Shown: positions 33,853 through 42,849 of the stretch, one piece after another
Numbering within the stretch: position 1 is the stretch's first letter
Layout of the letters: every line of letters starts with the position of its first letter
From: Herbaspirillum sp. ASV7
Lineage (GTDB): Bacteria; Pseudomonadota; Gammaproteobacteria; Burkholderiales; Burkholderiaceae_D
Reading direction: 5' to 3'
DNA length: 52,578 nt
NCBI RefSeq assembly: GCF_016429215.1
Contig: NZ_JAELUH010000036.1
Coordinates: 1 to 52,578 of the forward strand
Program-made: the position numbers and the translations under genes
The notes under the pieces: generated by a model
What the model saw: the letters and a program-made list of their open reading frames with translations, nothing else
Told to the model about the DNA's origin: nothing
The model's database searches: none

Positions 33853-34629
33853 TTGAAAGTCGTCATTCTTGCTGGCGGCCTGGGCACACGGCTCGGGGAA
33901 GAAACCGATGTACGTCCCAAGCCCATGGTCGAAATCGGTGGCAAGCCCATCCTGTGGCACATCATGAAGGGCTATTCCCAGCACGGTTTCAATGAATTCG
34001 TGATCCTGCTGGGCTACAAGGGTTACCTGATCAAGGAATTCTTCGCCAACTACTTCCTGCACCAGGGCGATGTCACCATCGACCTGGCCGACAACAAGGT
34101 CGAGGTGCACCGCAACAAGTCCGAGCCCTGGAAGGTCACGCTGGTGGAGACCGGCCTGCATACCCAGACCGGTGGGCGTCTGCTGGCCGCGCGCGACTAC
34201 CTCAAGGATGACGATTTCATGCTGACCTATGGTGACGGCGTCTCCGATGTCGATGTCACCGCGCTGGTAGCGCATCACCGCGCGCATCAGTCCCTGGTGA
34301 CCATGACCACCGTGCAGCCGGAGGCGCGCTTTGGCATGGTGCAGACCGATGAGGCCGGCCTGATCCGCGACTTCCGCGAAAAGCCGCCGGGCGACCTGGG
34401 CTGGATCAATGGCGGCTTCATGGTCTGCCGCCAGGGCGTGTTCGACTACCTCAAGGAGGGCGAGGCCACCATCTTCGAACGCGCTCCGCTGGAGCAGATC
34501 GCCGGTGACGGCAAGCTCCTGAACTGGCCGCACCATGGTTTCTGGAAGTGCATGGACACCCTGCGCGACAAGATCCAGTTGAACCAGATGTGGGAGCAGG
34601 GACAAGCGCGATGGAAGACCTGGGACTGA
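33853..34629 (+). CDS. rfbF: Glucose-1-phosphate cytidylyltransferase RfbF
   Basis: This 258-aa enzyme makes CDP-glucose from CTP and glucose 1-phosphate, the first step to CDP-3,6-dideoxy or branched sugars. The nucleotidyltransferase signature is LAGGLGTRLGEETDVRPKPM, with VEIGGKPILWHIMK and the metal Asp in MLTYGDGVSDVD. The start is TTG at 33853 with GAGGGGTAGAAA before it; it gives the exact conserved N-terminus. It heads a rightward operon with an epimerase-like gene, a C-methyltransferase and an unknown protein. Its partner rfbG is 8 kb away on the other strand. Confidence 0.94.
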   Translation: MKVVILAGGLGTRLGEETDVRPKPMVEIGGKPILWHIMKGYSQHGFNEFVILLGYKGYLIKEFFANYFLHQGDVTIDLADNKVEVHRNKSEPWKVTLVETGLHTQTGGRLLAARDYLKDDDFMLTYGDGVSDVDVTALVAHHRAHQSLVTMTTVQPEARFGMVQTDEAGLIRDFREKPPGDLGWINGGFMVCRQGVFDYLKEGEATIFERAPLEQIAGDGKLLNWPHHGFWKCMDTLRDKIQLNQMWEQGQARWKTWD

Positions 34630-34651
34630 TGAACCCGGCAGGGATGACGCC

Positions 34652-35209
34652 ATGAACCTGCGCATCGAGCCCACCGGTATTGCCGGTGCGGTGCTGGTCT
34701 CCAGCATGCGCCGGGGCGATGCCCGTGGCAGTTTCGCGCGCTGGTTCTGCGAAGAGGAACTGGCAGCCGTGCTGGGCGGCAGCCGTATCGTGCAAGTCAA
34801 CAATTCGATCACTGCCGAGCCTGGCAGCGTCAGGGGCATGCACTTCCAGCATGCACCCCATGCCGAGAAGAAACTCATCCGCTGCCTGGCCGGCCGCGTC
34901 TTCGATGTGGTGCTGGACCTGCGTGCGGGCTCGCCCACCTTCCTGCAATGGCGCGGTGTCGAACTGGCTGCCGCCGATGATCGTGCCCTGCTGATCCCCG
35001 AGGGCTGCGCCCATGGCTTCCAGGTACTGGAAGAGGGCGCCTCCCTGCTGTACCTGCATACCGCCGCGTATGCGCCGCACGCCGAAGGCGGCGTGCGCCA
35101 CGACGATCCGCGTGCTGCCATTGCCTGGCCGCTGCCGCCGCGCAACCTGTCGCCCCGCGATCTCCAGCACCCGCTGCTGGCCCCCGATTTCGATGGAATC
35201 CCGCTATGA
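34652..35209 (+). CDS. dTDP-4-dehydrorhamnose 3,5-epimerase-like protein (RmlC-type cupin)
   Basis: This 185-aa cupin is a second RmlC relative beside the rfbC of the rhamnose set. It keeps the active-site block GSVRGMHFQHAPHAEKKLIR with the base His and the Lys/Arg of the RmlC pocket, and PEGCAHGFQVLEEGASLLYL. It follows rfbF and overlaps the C-methyltransferase by 4 bases, so it probably epimerises a CDP-4-keto-6-deoxyglucose derivative. Two RmlC-like proteins with separate contexts argue against simple redundancy. Confidence 0.9.
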   Translation: MNLRIEPTGIAGAVLVSSMRRGDARGSFARWFCEEELAAVLGGSRIVQVNNSITAEPGSVRGMHFQHAPHAEKKLIRCLAGRVFDVVLDLRAGSPTFLQWRGVELAAADDRALLIPEGCAHGFQVLEEGASLLYLHTAAYAPHAEGGVRHDDPRAAIAWPLPPRNLSPRDLQHPLLAPDFDGIPL

Positions 35210-36429
35210 AATGCCGCCACTGCCAGACCGAACTGCATGACACCTTCATCGACCTGGGCTTCTCGCCGCCCTCCAACGCCTACCTGAAGGCCGAGGAGTT
35301 GCGCCGGCCCGAGACCACCTATCCGCTCAAGGTGATGGTGTGCCGCCAATGCTGGCTGGTGCAGACCGAGGACTACACCCACTACGACCAGCTCTTCGCC
35401 ACCGACTACGCCTACTTCTCGTCGACCTCCACGACCTGGCTGCAGCACGCCGAGCGCTATGTGGAGATGATTGCCACGCGCCTGGCGCTGGGTGCGCAAT
35501 CGCTGGTGGTGGAACTGGCCGCCAATGATGGCTACCTGTTGCAGTACGTGCAGCGCAAGGGCATCCCCTGCCTGGGCGTGGAGCCCACCACCAGCACCGC
35601 CGATGCCGCGCGCGCCAAGGGTATCCCGATTGTGGAAGAATTCTTCGGCGTGGCCCTCGGCCAGCGCCTGCGCGCCAGCCACGGTGCGGCCGACCTGATC
35701 GCCGCCAACAACGTGCTGGCCCACGTGCCGGACATCAATGACTTCGTCGGTGGCATGGCCGCCTTGCTGGCGCCACAGGGTACGGTCACGGTCGAATGTC
35801 CGCACCTGTTGAATCTGATCGCGCAATCGCAGTTCGACACGATCTATCACGAGCATTTCTCCTACCTGTCGCTGGTGGCGGTGCAGCGCGTGATGCGCGC
35901 GCAGGGCCTGCGCATCTATGACGTCGAGGAATTGCCCACCCATGGCGGCAGCCTGCGTATCTATGCCTGCCACGCCGATGCCGCGATCGCAGCCACGCCC
36001 GCAGTGGAAGCCATGCTGGCGCGCGAACGCGCCTTCGGCCTGGAGAGCATCGACGGTTACGCCGGCTTCCAGGCCCGTGCCGAGGAGATCAAGCTGCAAC
36101 TGCTGACTTTCCTGCTGGAGCAAAAGCGGGCCGGCAAGAAAGTGCTGGCCTATGGCGCCGCAGCCAAGGGCAATACCCTGCTCAACTATTCCGGAGTGCA
36201 TCCCGATCTCTTGCCCATGGTGGCCGATGCCGCGCCCTCCAAGCAGGACAAGTACATGCCCGGCAGCCATATCCCCATCGTTTCGCCGCAACGCCTGCTG
36301 GACGAAAAGCCCGATGTGGTGCTGATCCTGCCCTGGAACATCAAGGAGGAGGTGGCCCGGCAGCTGGCCGAGATCCGTGACTGGGGTGGCCGCTTCGCCA
36401 TCGCGGTGCCGCACCTGCAGGTCTGGTGA
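35206..36429 (+). CDS. Sugar C-methyltransferase (TylC3/NovU family, SAM-dependent)
   Basis: This 407-aa protein has a zinc-binding N-terminal domain (CRHCQTELHD with a second CRQCWLVQ), a SAM-binding core (LVVELAANDGYLLQYVQRKG) and a C-terminal domain (LAYGAAAKGNTLLNYSGV) typical of the family that methylates C3 of 4-keto-6-deoxy sugars. Beside rfbF and an epimerase-like gene, it suggests a branched-chain CDP-sugar. The ATG at 35206 overlaps the preceding gene. YHEHFSYLSLVAVQRVM carries the Tyr, His and Glu catalytic candidates of the family. Confidence 0.92.
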   Translation: MKCRHCQTELHDTFIDLGFSPPSNAYLKAEELRRPETTYPLKVMVCRQCWLVQTEDYTHYDQLFATDYAYFSSTSTTWLQHAERYVEMIATRLALGAQSLVVELAANDGYLLQYVQRKGIPCLGVEPTTSTADAARAKGIPIVEEFFGVALGQRLRASHGAADLIAANNVLAHVPDINDFVGGMAALLAPQGTVTVECPHLLNLIAQSQFDTIYHEHFSYLSLVAVQRVMRAQGLRIYDVEELPTHGGSLRIYACHADAAIAATPAVEAMLARERAFGLESIDGYAGFQARAEEIKLQLLTFLLEQKRAGKKVLAYGAAAKGNTLLNYSGVHPDLLPMVADAAPSKQDKYMPGSHIPIVSPQRLLDEKPDVVLILPWNIKEEVARQLAEIRDWGGRFAIAVPHLQVW

Positions 36430-36440
36430 GGAGCATGGCG

Positions 36441-38198
36441 ATGAATGTGAACCTGTTCCAGATCAGCGGCCCGTCGCGTTCGGCCGCACCCGGTTTCCAG
36501 CAACTGGTCAGCCCTTTGCCCGGCCTCTGGGGCGACCTCTCGGCGATGCGTCGCTTCTTCCGCGAGCAGGCCATCGATGATGAAAGCTGCTATGGCTTCC
36601 TGGCGCCGGACTTCGTGGGCCGGACCGGACTGGATGCGGCCGCCGTTGCGGCCCTGGTGCAAGCCCAGCCCCAGGCCCAGGCCTGGACCTTCTGCCCGGT
36701 GACCCTGGAGGCCTGCGGCCAGCTCAACCTGCTGCTACAGGGCGAGCAACAGTTGCCGGGCTTTGCGCAGACTGCGCAAGCCTTCTTCCACAGCCTGGGG
36801 CTGGAGCTGGACGTCGCCCATTTCCTGCCGCGCTGGGAAAACAATGTCCTCAATGGCTTTGTGGTGGCCCGGCGCGCCTTCTGGCAGACCTGGTTCGACC
36901 TGGCCGAGCGCCTGCACCTGGCCACCGAGGAGGTCGGCAACCCCTTGCGTCAGGCCCTTGAGGCCGGCACTCCGGCAGGGGAGCCGGCCAAGGCCTTGCT
37001 GGCTGATCGCCTGGCGTCACTGGTGCTGGCGCTGGACCAGCAACTAGAGGTCTGGCACTGCCCGACCGAGCGCATGCCGGCAGCGCGCTCCCTGGCCAGC
37101 GCCGACATCGCCGGCCTTGAGCAGCTGCGTGCTGCCTATGCCAACAGCGGCGCGGCGGGTGACCGTCAGCGTTTCGAGGCCGAAGTTCAGCGCTTGCAGC
37201 AGTCGCAGCCTCTGATGCCCGCGACGTCCCTGCCATCGGCAGCGGCGATTTCACTGGACAGCCTGCGCTCTGCCTTGCAGGCAATGGGCGGGTCGCCAGC
37301 GGCCCCTGCGGCCACGGCTGTCCCGGCGATGCCGACGGTTCCCCCGCAGGCCGACAACGCCGCCGCCCAGGCCGCGCGTGGCGAGCTGGTATTCGGATGC
37401 ATGACCCACGTACCGTTGCCGATCAAGTTCCCCGACTATGTGCTGCCGATCTACCTGGGGGAGTCGCAGCATGATGGCGCGCTCAACCTGCGCGACCTGG
37501 CGCCCGAGTGGGTCCCCTATCATCCCATCGTGGCTGGCATGCTGGGCAACTTCGCCTTGCGCCGGCTGATTCTGCGTGACTATCCGAAGATCAAGCGTGT
37601 TGGCGTGTGCCTGTATCGCAAGTTCATTTCGCGCGAGCGTATCAGTGGTGTCCCGGCCGAGGATAACTGGATGATGGACGTGGTCTCTGACAAGGAATTC
37701 GCGCGCCAGAGCCTGGAACAGATGATGGAGCCTGGCGACCAGGAGTTCCTGGTCGGCAAGACCTGCGGCTTCAATGTCGGTGGCCAGAGCGCCGGCTATC
37801 TGTCGCACTATGCGCTAGCCCATCACGCCGAGGATCTGCTGCGTTTCGCTGCCGCGGCCACCGAACTGGGCGTGTTCGGCAAGAGCGAAGCCGAGCAGTT
37901 CTTCAACGAGAAGATCTTCTTCATGGGCGGGGTGGAGATGGGGGTATTCCCGGCCGAGTTCTGGCTGCGTGCCGTGGGCCAGATCGAAGCCGTGATCTGG
38001 TATTGCGTAAAGCACTACGACACTCGCCGCGAAGGCTACCAGACCCGGGCCTGGGCCTTCTGCGCCGAGCGCCTGGGCAGCTACCTGTTGTTGCGCGAAT
38101 TGCGCGCGCGCTTTGGCGATCCGGGCTACATGCGCTTCTTCGGCCAGCTCAACCTGATCACTCGGGGTGACCAGGTCAAGTACGTCCCCAGCCATTAA
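36441..38198 (+). CDS. Uncharacterised protein with DUF4422-like C-terminal half
   Basis: I do not recognise the N-terminal part of this 585-aa protein. Residues 1-225 are mostly helical (for example WQTWFDLAERLHLATEEVG); residues 230-310 are a Gln/Ala/Pro-rich linker. The C-terminal part from about residue 313 reads GELVFGCMTHVPLPIKFPDY, then LYRKFISRERISG and FFMGGVEMGVFPAEFWLRAV, which recalls DUF4422 glycosyltransferase-like proteins. Start at 36441 follows GAGGAG by seven bases; the earlier ATG 36435 is too near. It ends the rfbF operon, so a transfer role for the CDP-linked sugar is a reasonable guess. Confidence 0.8.
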   Translation: MNVNLFQISGPSRSAAPGFQQLVSPLPGLWGDLSAMRRFFREQAIDDESCYGFLAPDFVGRTGLDAAAVAALVQAQPQAQAWTFCPVTLEACGQLNLLLQGEQQLPGFAQTAQAFFHSLGLELDVAHFLPRWENNVLNGFVVARRAFWQTWFDLAERLHLATEEVGNPLRQALEAGTPAGEPAKALLADRLASLVLALDQQLEVWHCPTERMPAARSLASADIAGLEQLRAAYANSGAAGDRQRFEAEVQRLQQSQPLMPATSLPSAAAISLDSLRSALQAMGGSPAAPAATAVPAMPTVPPQADNAAAQAARGELVFGCMTHVPLPIKFPDYVLPIYLGESQHDGALNLRDLAPEWVPYHPIVAGMLGNFALRRLILRDYPKIKRVGVCLYRKFISRERISGVPAEDNWMMDVVSDKEFARQSLEQMMEPGDQEFLVGKTCGFNVGGQSAGYLSHYALAHHAEDLLRFAAAATELGVFGKSEAEQFFNEKIFFMGGVEMGVFPAEFWLRAVGQIEAVIWYCVKHYDTRREGYQTRAWAFCAERLGSYLLLRELRARFGDPGYMRFFGQLNLITRGDQVKYVPSH

Positions 38199-38213
38199 AT
38201 TCGTCGCCAACAA

Positions 38214-38254
38214 CCAAGGCGCCGCCACTCCTGCGAGGGAGGGCGGCGCCTTGG
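38214..38254. terminator. Hairpin between convergent operons
   Basis: CCAAGGCGCCGCC (38214-38226) pairs with its 13-base complement at 38242-38254 around a 15-base loop. T-rich tails are weak on both strands. The site lies between the rfbF operon and rfbD and probably stops both. Confidence 0.65.
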
Positions 38255-38264
38255 TCATGGGGTC

Positions 38265-39215
38265 TTAGTCGGGCAGCAGTTGGCCCTGGTCTAGCCGGTA
38301 GTGACGGATGATCTGATGCAGGCAGGCCAGGGCATCCTCGTCCCATTGCGGCAGCGTCAGACCGAAGCTGCGTTCCAGCTTGCTGCAGTCCAGGCGTGAA
38401 TTGAGCGGACGCTCAGGTGGCGTGGGATAGGAGGAGCTTGGCACCGGCGTGATGTGCTCCAGCCCCTTGAGCTTGACCGCTACGCCCTGCGCCATCAGCT
38501 CGCGCGCGATCAGCGTGGCATAGCCGTGCCAGGAGGTGGCGCCGGCAGCGGTAAGGTGGTAGATGCCGCTGGTGGCTTGCACCTTCTCGCGGTCACCGTT
38601 GGCGCCGGCCAGCATGTGGCAGCAGACCGCTGCGATGGTGGAGGCCCAGGTCGGCGCGCCGAACTGGTCGCCGACGATGGTATAGCTTTCCTTTTGCTGT
38701 GCCAGCCGGATCGCGGTCTTCATGAAGTTGTTGCCGGCCAGGTTGTACACCCAGCTGGTACGCAGGATCCAGTGCGCCGCACCGCTGGCGGCAATGGCCA
38801 ATTCACCTTCGCGCTTGGTCGCGCCATAGATATTGAGCGCATGGGTGGGCATGTCTTCGGTATAGGCACCCTCATGGCGGCCATCGAACACATAGTCGGT
38901 CGAAAAATGCAGCAGCGCCGCCCCCAGCCTGGCCGCTTCTTCGGCCAGCACGGCGGGGGCTTCGGCATTGATGCGGCGGGCCAGGTCGGGTTCGGATTCT
39001 GCCTTGACCACCGCGGTGTAGGCGGCCGGATGGATGATCAGATCGGGCTTGGCCGCGCGCACTGCCTCGCGCAGCGCCAGGGGCTGCGACACATCCAGTT
39101 GGGCACGCGTAGGCGCGATGACCTCGATGCCGCTGGGCATGGCGCGCAGGCGCCGCAGGAATTCGCCACCAACCTGGCCGCTGGCACCGGTGAGCAGGAT
39201 GCGCATGGATTTCAT
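38265..39215 (-). CDS. rfbD: dTDP-4-dehydrorhamnose reductase RfbD/RmlD
   Basis: This 316-aa short-chain dehydrogenase makes dTDP-L-rhamnose by NADPH reduction of the 4-keto group. It has LLTGASGQVGGEFL at the N-terminus, the catalytic pair YGATKREGE with FSTDYVFDG before it, and WILRTSWVYNLAGNNF. The start at 39215 follows ATAGGAGCCCCG; MRIL nine bases later is an alternative. It is the last gene of a leftward operon with rfbC, rfbA, rfbB, galE and rfbG upstream. Confidence 0.95.
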   Translation of the reverse strand: MKSMRILLTGASGQVGGEFLRRLRAMPSGIEVIAPTRAQLDVSQPLALREAVRAAKPDLIIHPAAYTAVVKAESEPDLARRINAEAPAVLAEEAARLGAALLHFSTDYVFDGRHEGAYTEDMPTHALNIYGATKREGELAIAASGAAHWILRTSWVYNLAGNNFMKTAIRLAQQKESYTIVGDQFGAPTWASTIAAVCCHMLAGANGDREKVQATSGIYHLTAAGATSWHGYATLIARELMAQGVAVKLKGLEHITPVPSSSYPTPPERPLNSRLDCSKLERSFGLTLPQWDEDALACLHQIIRHYRLDQGQLLPD

Positions 39216-39243
39216 CGGGGCTCCTATCAGGGCTGGCTCATGA

Positions 39244-39789
39244 CTATTCGAATACCTCGGCCGCCTGGAACGGCGTGCCGCGCTGGTCTTTCTCCGACAT
39301 GACCGGTTCACCCTGCAGCTGCCAGTCGATGGCCAGCACGGGATCGCTCCAGAGGATGCAGCGCTCGTGCTCGGGCATCCAGTAGTCGGTGGTCTTGTAG
39401 AGGAACTCGGTATCGTCTTCCAGTACCGAGAAGCCATGCGCGAAACCGGGAGGAATCCACATCTGCAACTTGTTCTCCTCGCTCAATACCGAGCTGAACC
39501 ACTGGCCGAAGGTCGGCGAGCTGCGGCGGATGTCGAGCACCACGTCGAGCACGGCGCCGCGGGTCACGCGCACCAGCTTTCCCTGGGCATGACGGATCTG
39601 GTAATGCAGTCCGCGCAGCACGCCACGCGCGGATTTGGAGTGATTGTCCTGGACGAAGCGGGCCTCGACCCCGGTCTTTTCCAGGAAGGCGCGTTCGTTG
39701 AAGCTCTCATAGAAGAAGCCGCGGCTGTCGCCGAACACGCGTGGTTCGATCTGTAGTACGCCGGACAAGTGAGTGGTCTTGATTTGCAT
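39244..39789 (-). CDS. rfbC: dTDP-4-dehydrorhamnose 3,5-epimerase RfbC/RmlC
   Basis: This 181-aa cupin converts dTDP-4-keto-6-deoxyglucose to the L-lyxo form. The RmlC core is clear: DSRGFFYESFNERAF, ARGVLRGLHYQIRHAQGKLV with the active His, and PPGFAHGFSVLEDDTEFLYK. The end YWMPEHERCILWSDP holds the Asp/Tyr pocket. It lies 28 bp before rfbD and 23 bp after rfbA. It differs from the RmlC-like protein at 34652. Confidence 0.96.
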   Translation of the reverse strand: MQIKTTHLSGVLQIEPRVFGDSRGFFYESFNERAFLEKTGVEARFVQDNHSKSARGVLRGLHYQIRHAQGKLVRVTRGAVLDVVLDIRRSSPTFGQWFSSVLSEENKLQMWIPPGFAHGFSVLEDDTEFLYKTTDYWMPEHERCILWSDPVLAIDWQLQGEPVMSEKDQRGTPFQAAEVFE

Positions 39790-39812
39790 GGGACGATAGC
39801 TTGGTCGTGCGC

Positions 39813-40715
39813 TTAATAGCTCATGTCGGTAAGCAGCTGGAGCAGATACCTTCCGTAGGCATTCTTCTTGAGCGGCTCGGCCAGCCTTTCCAGTTGAACC
39901 GCATCGATGTAGCCACGACGATAAGCAATTTCTTCTGGACAGGCTACTTTCAGGCCTTGCCGCTTTTCGATGGTGGCGATGAACTGGCCGGCATCGAGCA
40001 GCGACTCGTGAGTCCCTGTATCAAGCCATGCGATTCCTCGTCCCATCAGCTCCACCTGTAACTGATCGCGTTCCAGGTAGGCTCGGTTGACGTCGGTGAT
40101 TTCCAGTTCGCCGCGCGCCGACGGCTTGATCGACCGGGCGATGTCGATCACCTGGTTGTCGTAGAAGTACAGGCCAGTGACAGCGAAGCTGGACTTCGGC
40201 TCGGCCGGTTTTTCCTCGATGCCGACGACGCGGCGCTGGCGGTCGAACTCGACCACGCCATAGCGTTCCGGGTCCTGGACGTGATAGGCGAAGATGGTGG
40301 CGCCGTCGGTGCGGGCGTTGGCCTCGCGCATAGGCGGTTCGAGGTCGCGGCCGTAGAAGATGTTGTCGCCCAGGATCAGCGCCGAGGGATCGTTGCCGAT
40401 GAAGTCGCGGCCAATCAGGAAGGCCTGCGCCAGGCCGTCCGGCGAGGCTTGCACGGCATAGCGGATGTTCAATCCCCACTGGCTGCCGTCGCCCAGCAAT
40501 TCGGCAAAGCGCGGCGTGTCCTGTGGCGTGGAGATCAGCAGGATGTCACGGATGCCTGCCAGCATCAGGCTCGACAGCGGGTAGTACACCATCGGCTTGT
40601 CATAGATCGGCATGAGCTGCTTGGACACCACGGTGGTGGCCGGATACAGCCGGGTCCCCGAACCGCCGGCCAGGATGATGCCGCGGCGCTTGCCTGCCTG
40701 TGTCATGTCGCTCAT
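39813..40715 (-). CDS. rfbA: Glucose-1-phosphate thymidylyltransferase RfbA/RmlA
   Basis: This 300-aa enzyme forms dTDP-glucose. It has [37 protein letters not shown] and the metal-binding [28 protein letters not shown] residues near position 225 complete the sugar site (here [19 protein letters not shown]). The ATG at 40715 overlaps the rfbB stop (ATGA). Length and sequence are normal for the long RmlA form. Confidence 0.96.
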   Translation of the reverse strand: MSDMTQAGKRRGIILAGGSGTRLYPATTVVSKQLMPIYDKPMVYYPLSSLMLAGIRDILLISTPQDTPRFAELLGDGSQWGLNIRYAVQASPDGLAQAFLIGRDFIGNDPSALILGDNIFYGRDLEPPMREANARTDGATIFAYHVQDPERYGVVEFDRQRRVVGIEEKPAEPKSSFAVTGLYFYDNQVIDIARSIKPSARGELEITDVNRAYLERDQLQVELMGRGIAWLDTGTHESLLDAGQFIATIEKRQGLKVACPEEIAYRRGYIDAVQLERLAEPLKKNAYGRYLLQLLTDMSY

Positions 40716-41791
40716 ATCGATGCTCCCGGAGGATGGTCGCCATATTGCTTCTGCAGCCAGTTCATATAGGCGCCGGAGCGCACCTGCGCCACCCAGTCGC
40801 CGTTGGCCAGGTACCACTGCACGGTCTTGCGGATGCCGCTCTCGAAGGTCTCCGCCGGTTTCCAGCCCAGTTCGCTTTCCAGCTTGCGCGCATCGATGGC
40901 GTAGCGGCGGTCGTGGCCGGGACGATCCTTGACGAAGGTGATCAGGCTGCGATAGCTGCCCTCTGCCCGCGGCGCGAGTTCATCCAGGGTGTCGCACAGG
41001 GTATGCACCACATGCAGGTTGGCCTGTTCGTTCCAGCCGCCGATGTTGTAGGTCTGGCCGGGGGTGCCGCGTGCGAGCACCGTGCGGATCGCCGCGCAGT
41101 GGTCGGTGACGTACAGCCAGTCACGGATCTGCTGGCCGTCGCCGTAGATGGGCAGCGCATTGCCGGCCAGGGCGTTGGAGATCACCAGCGGGATCAGCTT
41201 CTCGGGGAAGTGATAGGGACCGTAGTTGTTGGAGCAATTGGTGGTCAGCGTGGGCAGGCCGTAGGTATGGTGGAAGGCCCGCACCAGATGATCGGAGGCC
41301 GCCTTGGAGGCCGAGTAGGGACTGTTGGGCGCATAGGGCGTGGTTTCCGAGAAAGGCGCATCGTGCGGCCCCAGGCTGCCATAGACCTCATCGGTGGAGA
41401 CATGCAGGAAGCGGAAATCAGCCTGCTCCGCCTGCGGCAGCGCCTGCCAGTAGCGCAGCGCCTTGCTCAACAGGTTGAAGCTGCCGTTGACGTTGGTGCG
41501 GATGAATTCGTCGGGACTATGGATGGAGCGATCCACATGGCTCTCGGCGGCGAAATGCAGGATCGCGCGCGGACGGTAACGCGACAGCAGGGTCGCCATG
41601 GCGATCTCGTCGCAGATGTCGGCCTGCACGAAGGCATAACGCGCATCCTCGGCCACCGACGCCAGGTTGTAGGGGTTGCCGGCATAGGTCAGCTTGTCGA
41701 TGTTCAATACCGGTTCAGCGCGGTCGTCGCTGAGCCAGTCGAGGATGAAATTGCTGCCGATGAAGCCGGCACCACCAGTTACGAAGATCAT
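40712..41791 (-). CDS. rfbB: dTDP-glucose 4,6-dehydratase RfbB/RmlB
   Basis: This 359-aa SDR enzyme yields dTDP-4-keto-6-deoxyglucose, the branch point for rhamnose and for 4-amino sugars. It has [18 protein letters not shown], the catalytic Tyr and Lys in [11 protein letters not shown], and the dehydratase motif [10 protein letters not shown] with Asp-Glu. AAAGGAGCCGCGACC precedes the ATG at 41791. Its product could also feed the VioA-like aminotransferase at 25199. Confidence 0.97.
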   Translation of the reverse strand: MIFVTGGAGFIGSNFILDWLSDDRAEPVLNIDKLTYAGNPYNLASVAEDARYAFVQADICDEIAMATLLSRYRPRAILHFAAESHVDRSIHSPDEFIRTNVNGSFNLLSKALRYWQALPQAEQADFRFLHVSTDEVYGSLGPHDAPFSETTPYAPNSPYSASKAASDHLVRAFHHTYGLPTLTTNCSNNYGPYHFPEKLIPLVISNALAGNALPIYGDGQQIRDWLYVTDHCAAIRTVLARGTPGQTYNIGGWNEQANLHVVHTLCDTLDELAPRAEGSYRSLITFVKDRPGHDRRYAIDARKLESELGWKPAETFESGIRKTVQWYLANGDWVAQVRSGAYMNWLQKQYGDHPPGASI

Positions 41792-41804
41792 GGTCGCGGC
41801 TCCT

Positions 41805-42815
41805 TTATGCGTTGAAACCGTTGGGATTCATTTGTTGCCAGCGCCAGGAGTCGGCGCACATGGCTTCCAGGCCAAGCTGGGCTTGCCAGCCCAGCTTGCG
41901 CCGCGCCTCGGCCGGATCGGCGTAGCAGGAGGCGATGTCGCCGGGGCGGCGCTCTGCGATGGTGTAGGGGACCGGCTTGCCGGAGGCCTTCTCGTAGGCC
42001 TTGACCACATCCAGCACGCTATAGCCGATGCCGGTGCCCAGGTTGACCGCGAAGCACTGCGGCTCGGCCAGCGCCTGCAAGGCGGCCAGGTGGCCGGTAG
42101 CCAGGTCGACCACGTGGATGAAGTCACGCACGCCGGTGCCGTCCGGGGTGGGGTAGTCGCCGCCCCAGATGCTAAGCCGTTCGCGACGGCCGATGGCGAC
42201 CTGGGCCACATAGGGCATGAGGTTGTTGGGAATGCCGCCGGGGTCTTCGCCGATCAGGCCGCTCTCATGGGCGCCGACCGGGTTGAAGTAGCGCAGCAGG
42301 GCGATCTTCCAGTCGGGATGGGCGCGGAAGTAGTCGCGCAGCATGTCCTCCACCATGATCTTGCTGCGCCCATAGGGATTGCTGGCCGACAGCGGATGCG
42401 CTTCGGTCAGGGGCAGGTATTGCGGATCGCCATAGACCGTGGCCGAGGAACTGAAGACGATGGTCTTCACGCCCGTGGCCTCCATCGCTTCCAGCAGGCG
42501 TACGGTACCGACCACGTTGTTGTCGTAGTACTTCAGCGGTTGCTCGACCGATTCGCCGACGGCCTTCAGGCCGGCGAAATGGATCACTGCCTCGCACTTG
42601 AATTCGCGCAGCACGCTTTCCAGTTGGTCGCGGTTGCGGATGTCGCCCTTGACCAGGAACAGTGGCCGGCCGGCGATCTTTTGCACACGTGCCACCGACT
42701 CCGGGCTGCTGTTGCTGAAATTGTCGAAGACGATGACTTCGTGGCCTGCTCTGAGCAGTTCCACGCAGGTGTGCGAGCCGATGTAGCCGGCACCGCCGGT
42801 GACGAGGATATTCAT
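41805..42815 (-). CDS. galE: UDP-glucose 4-epimerase GalE
   Basis: This 336-aa SDR enzyme interconverts UDP-glucose and UDP-galactose. It has [19 protein letters not shown], catalytic Tyr and Lys in [24 protein letters not shown] and the C-terminal [14 protein letters not shown]. The start at 42815 follows CCAGGAACACC. It lies between rfbB and rfbG in the leftward operon, which suggests that the glycan also contains galactose or a galactose-derived sugar. Confidence 0.96.
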   Translation of the reverse strand: MNILVTGGAGYIGSHTCVELLRAGHEVIVFDNFSNSSPESVARVQKIAGRPLFLVKGDIRNRDQLESVLREFKCEAVIHFAGLKAVGESVEQPLKYYDNNVVGTVRLLEAMEATGVKTIVFSSSATVYGDPQYLPLTEAHPLSASNPYGRSKIMVEDMLRDYFRAHPDWKIALLRYFNPVGAHESGLIGEDPGGIPNNLMPYVAQVAIGRRERLSIWGGDYPTPDGTGVRDFIHVVDLATGHLAALQALAEPQCFAVNLGTGIGYSVLDVVKAYEKASGKPVPYTIAERRPGDIASCYADPAEARRKLGWQAQLGLEAMCADSWRWQQMNPNGFNA

Positions 42816-42849
42816 GGTGTTCCTGGTTCAAGTTTTTGCGACAGCGCGA

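Noticed and set aside
33832..36414. Open frame of 860 codons on the minus strand over rfbF, the epimerase-like gene and the C-methyltransferase
   Set aside because: It is a shadow of three well-recognised genes and its protein is low in hydrophobic pattern and motif content.
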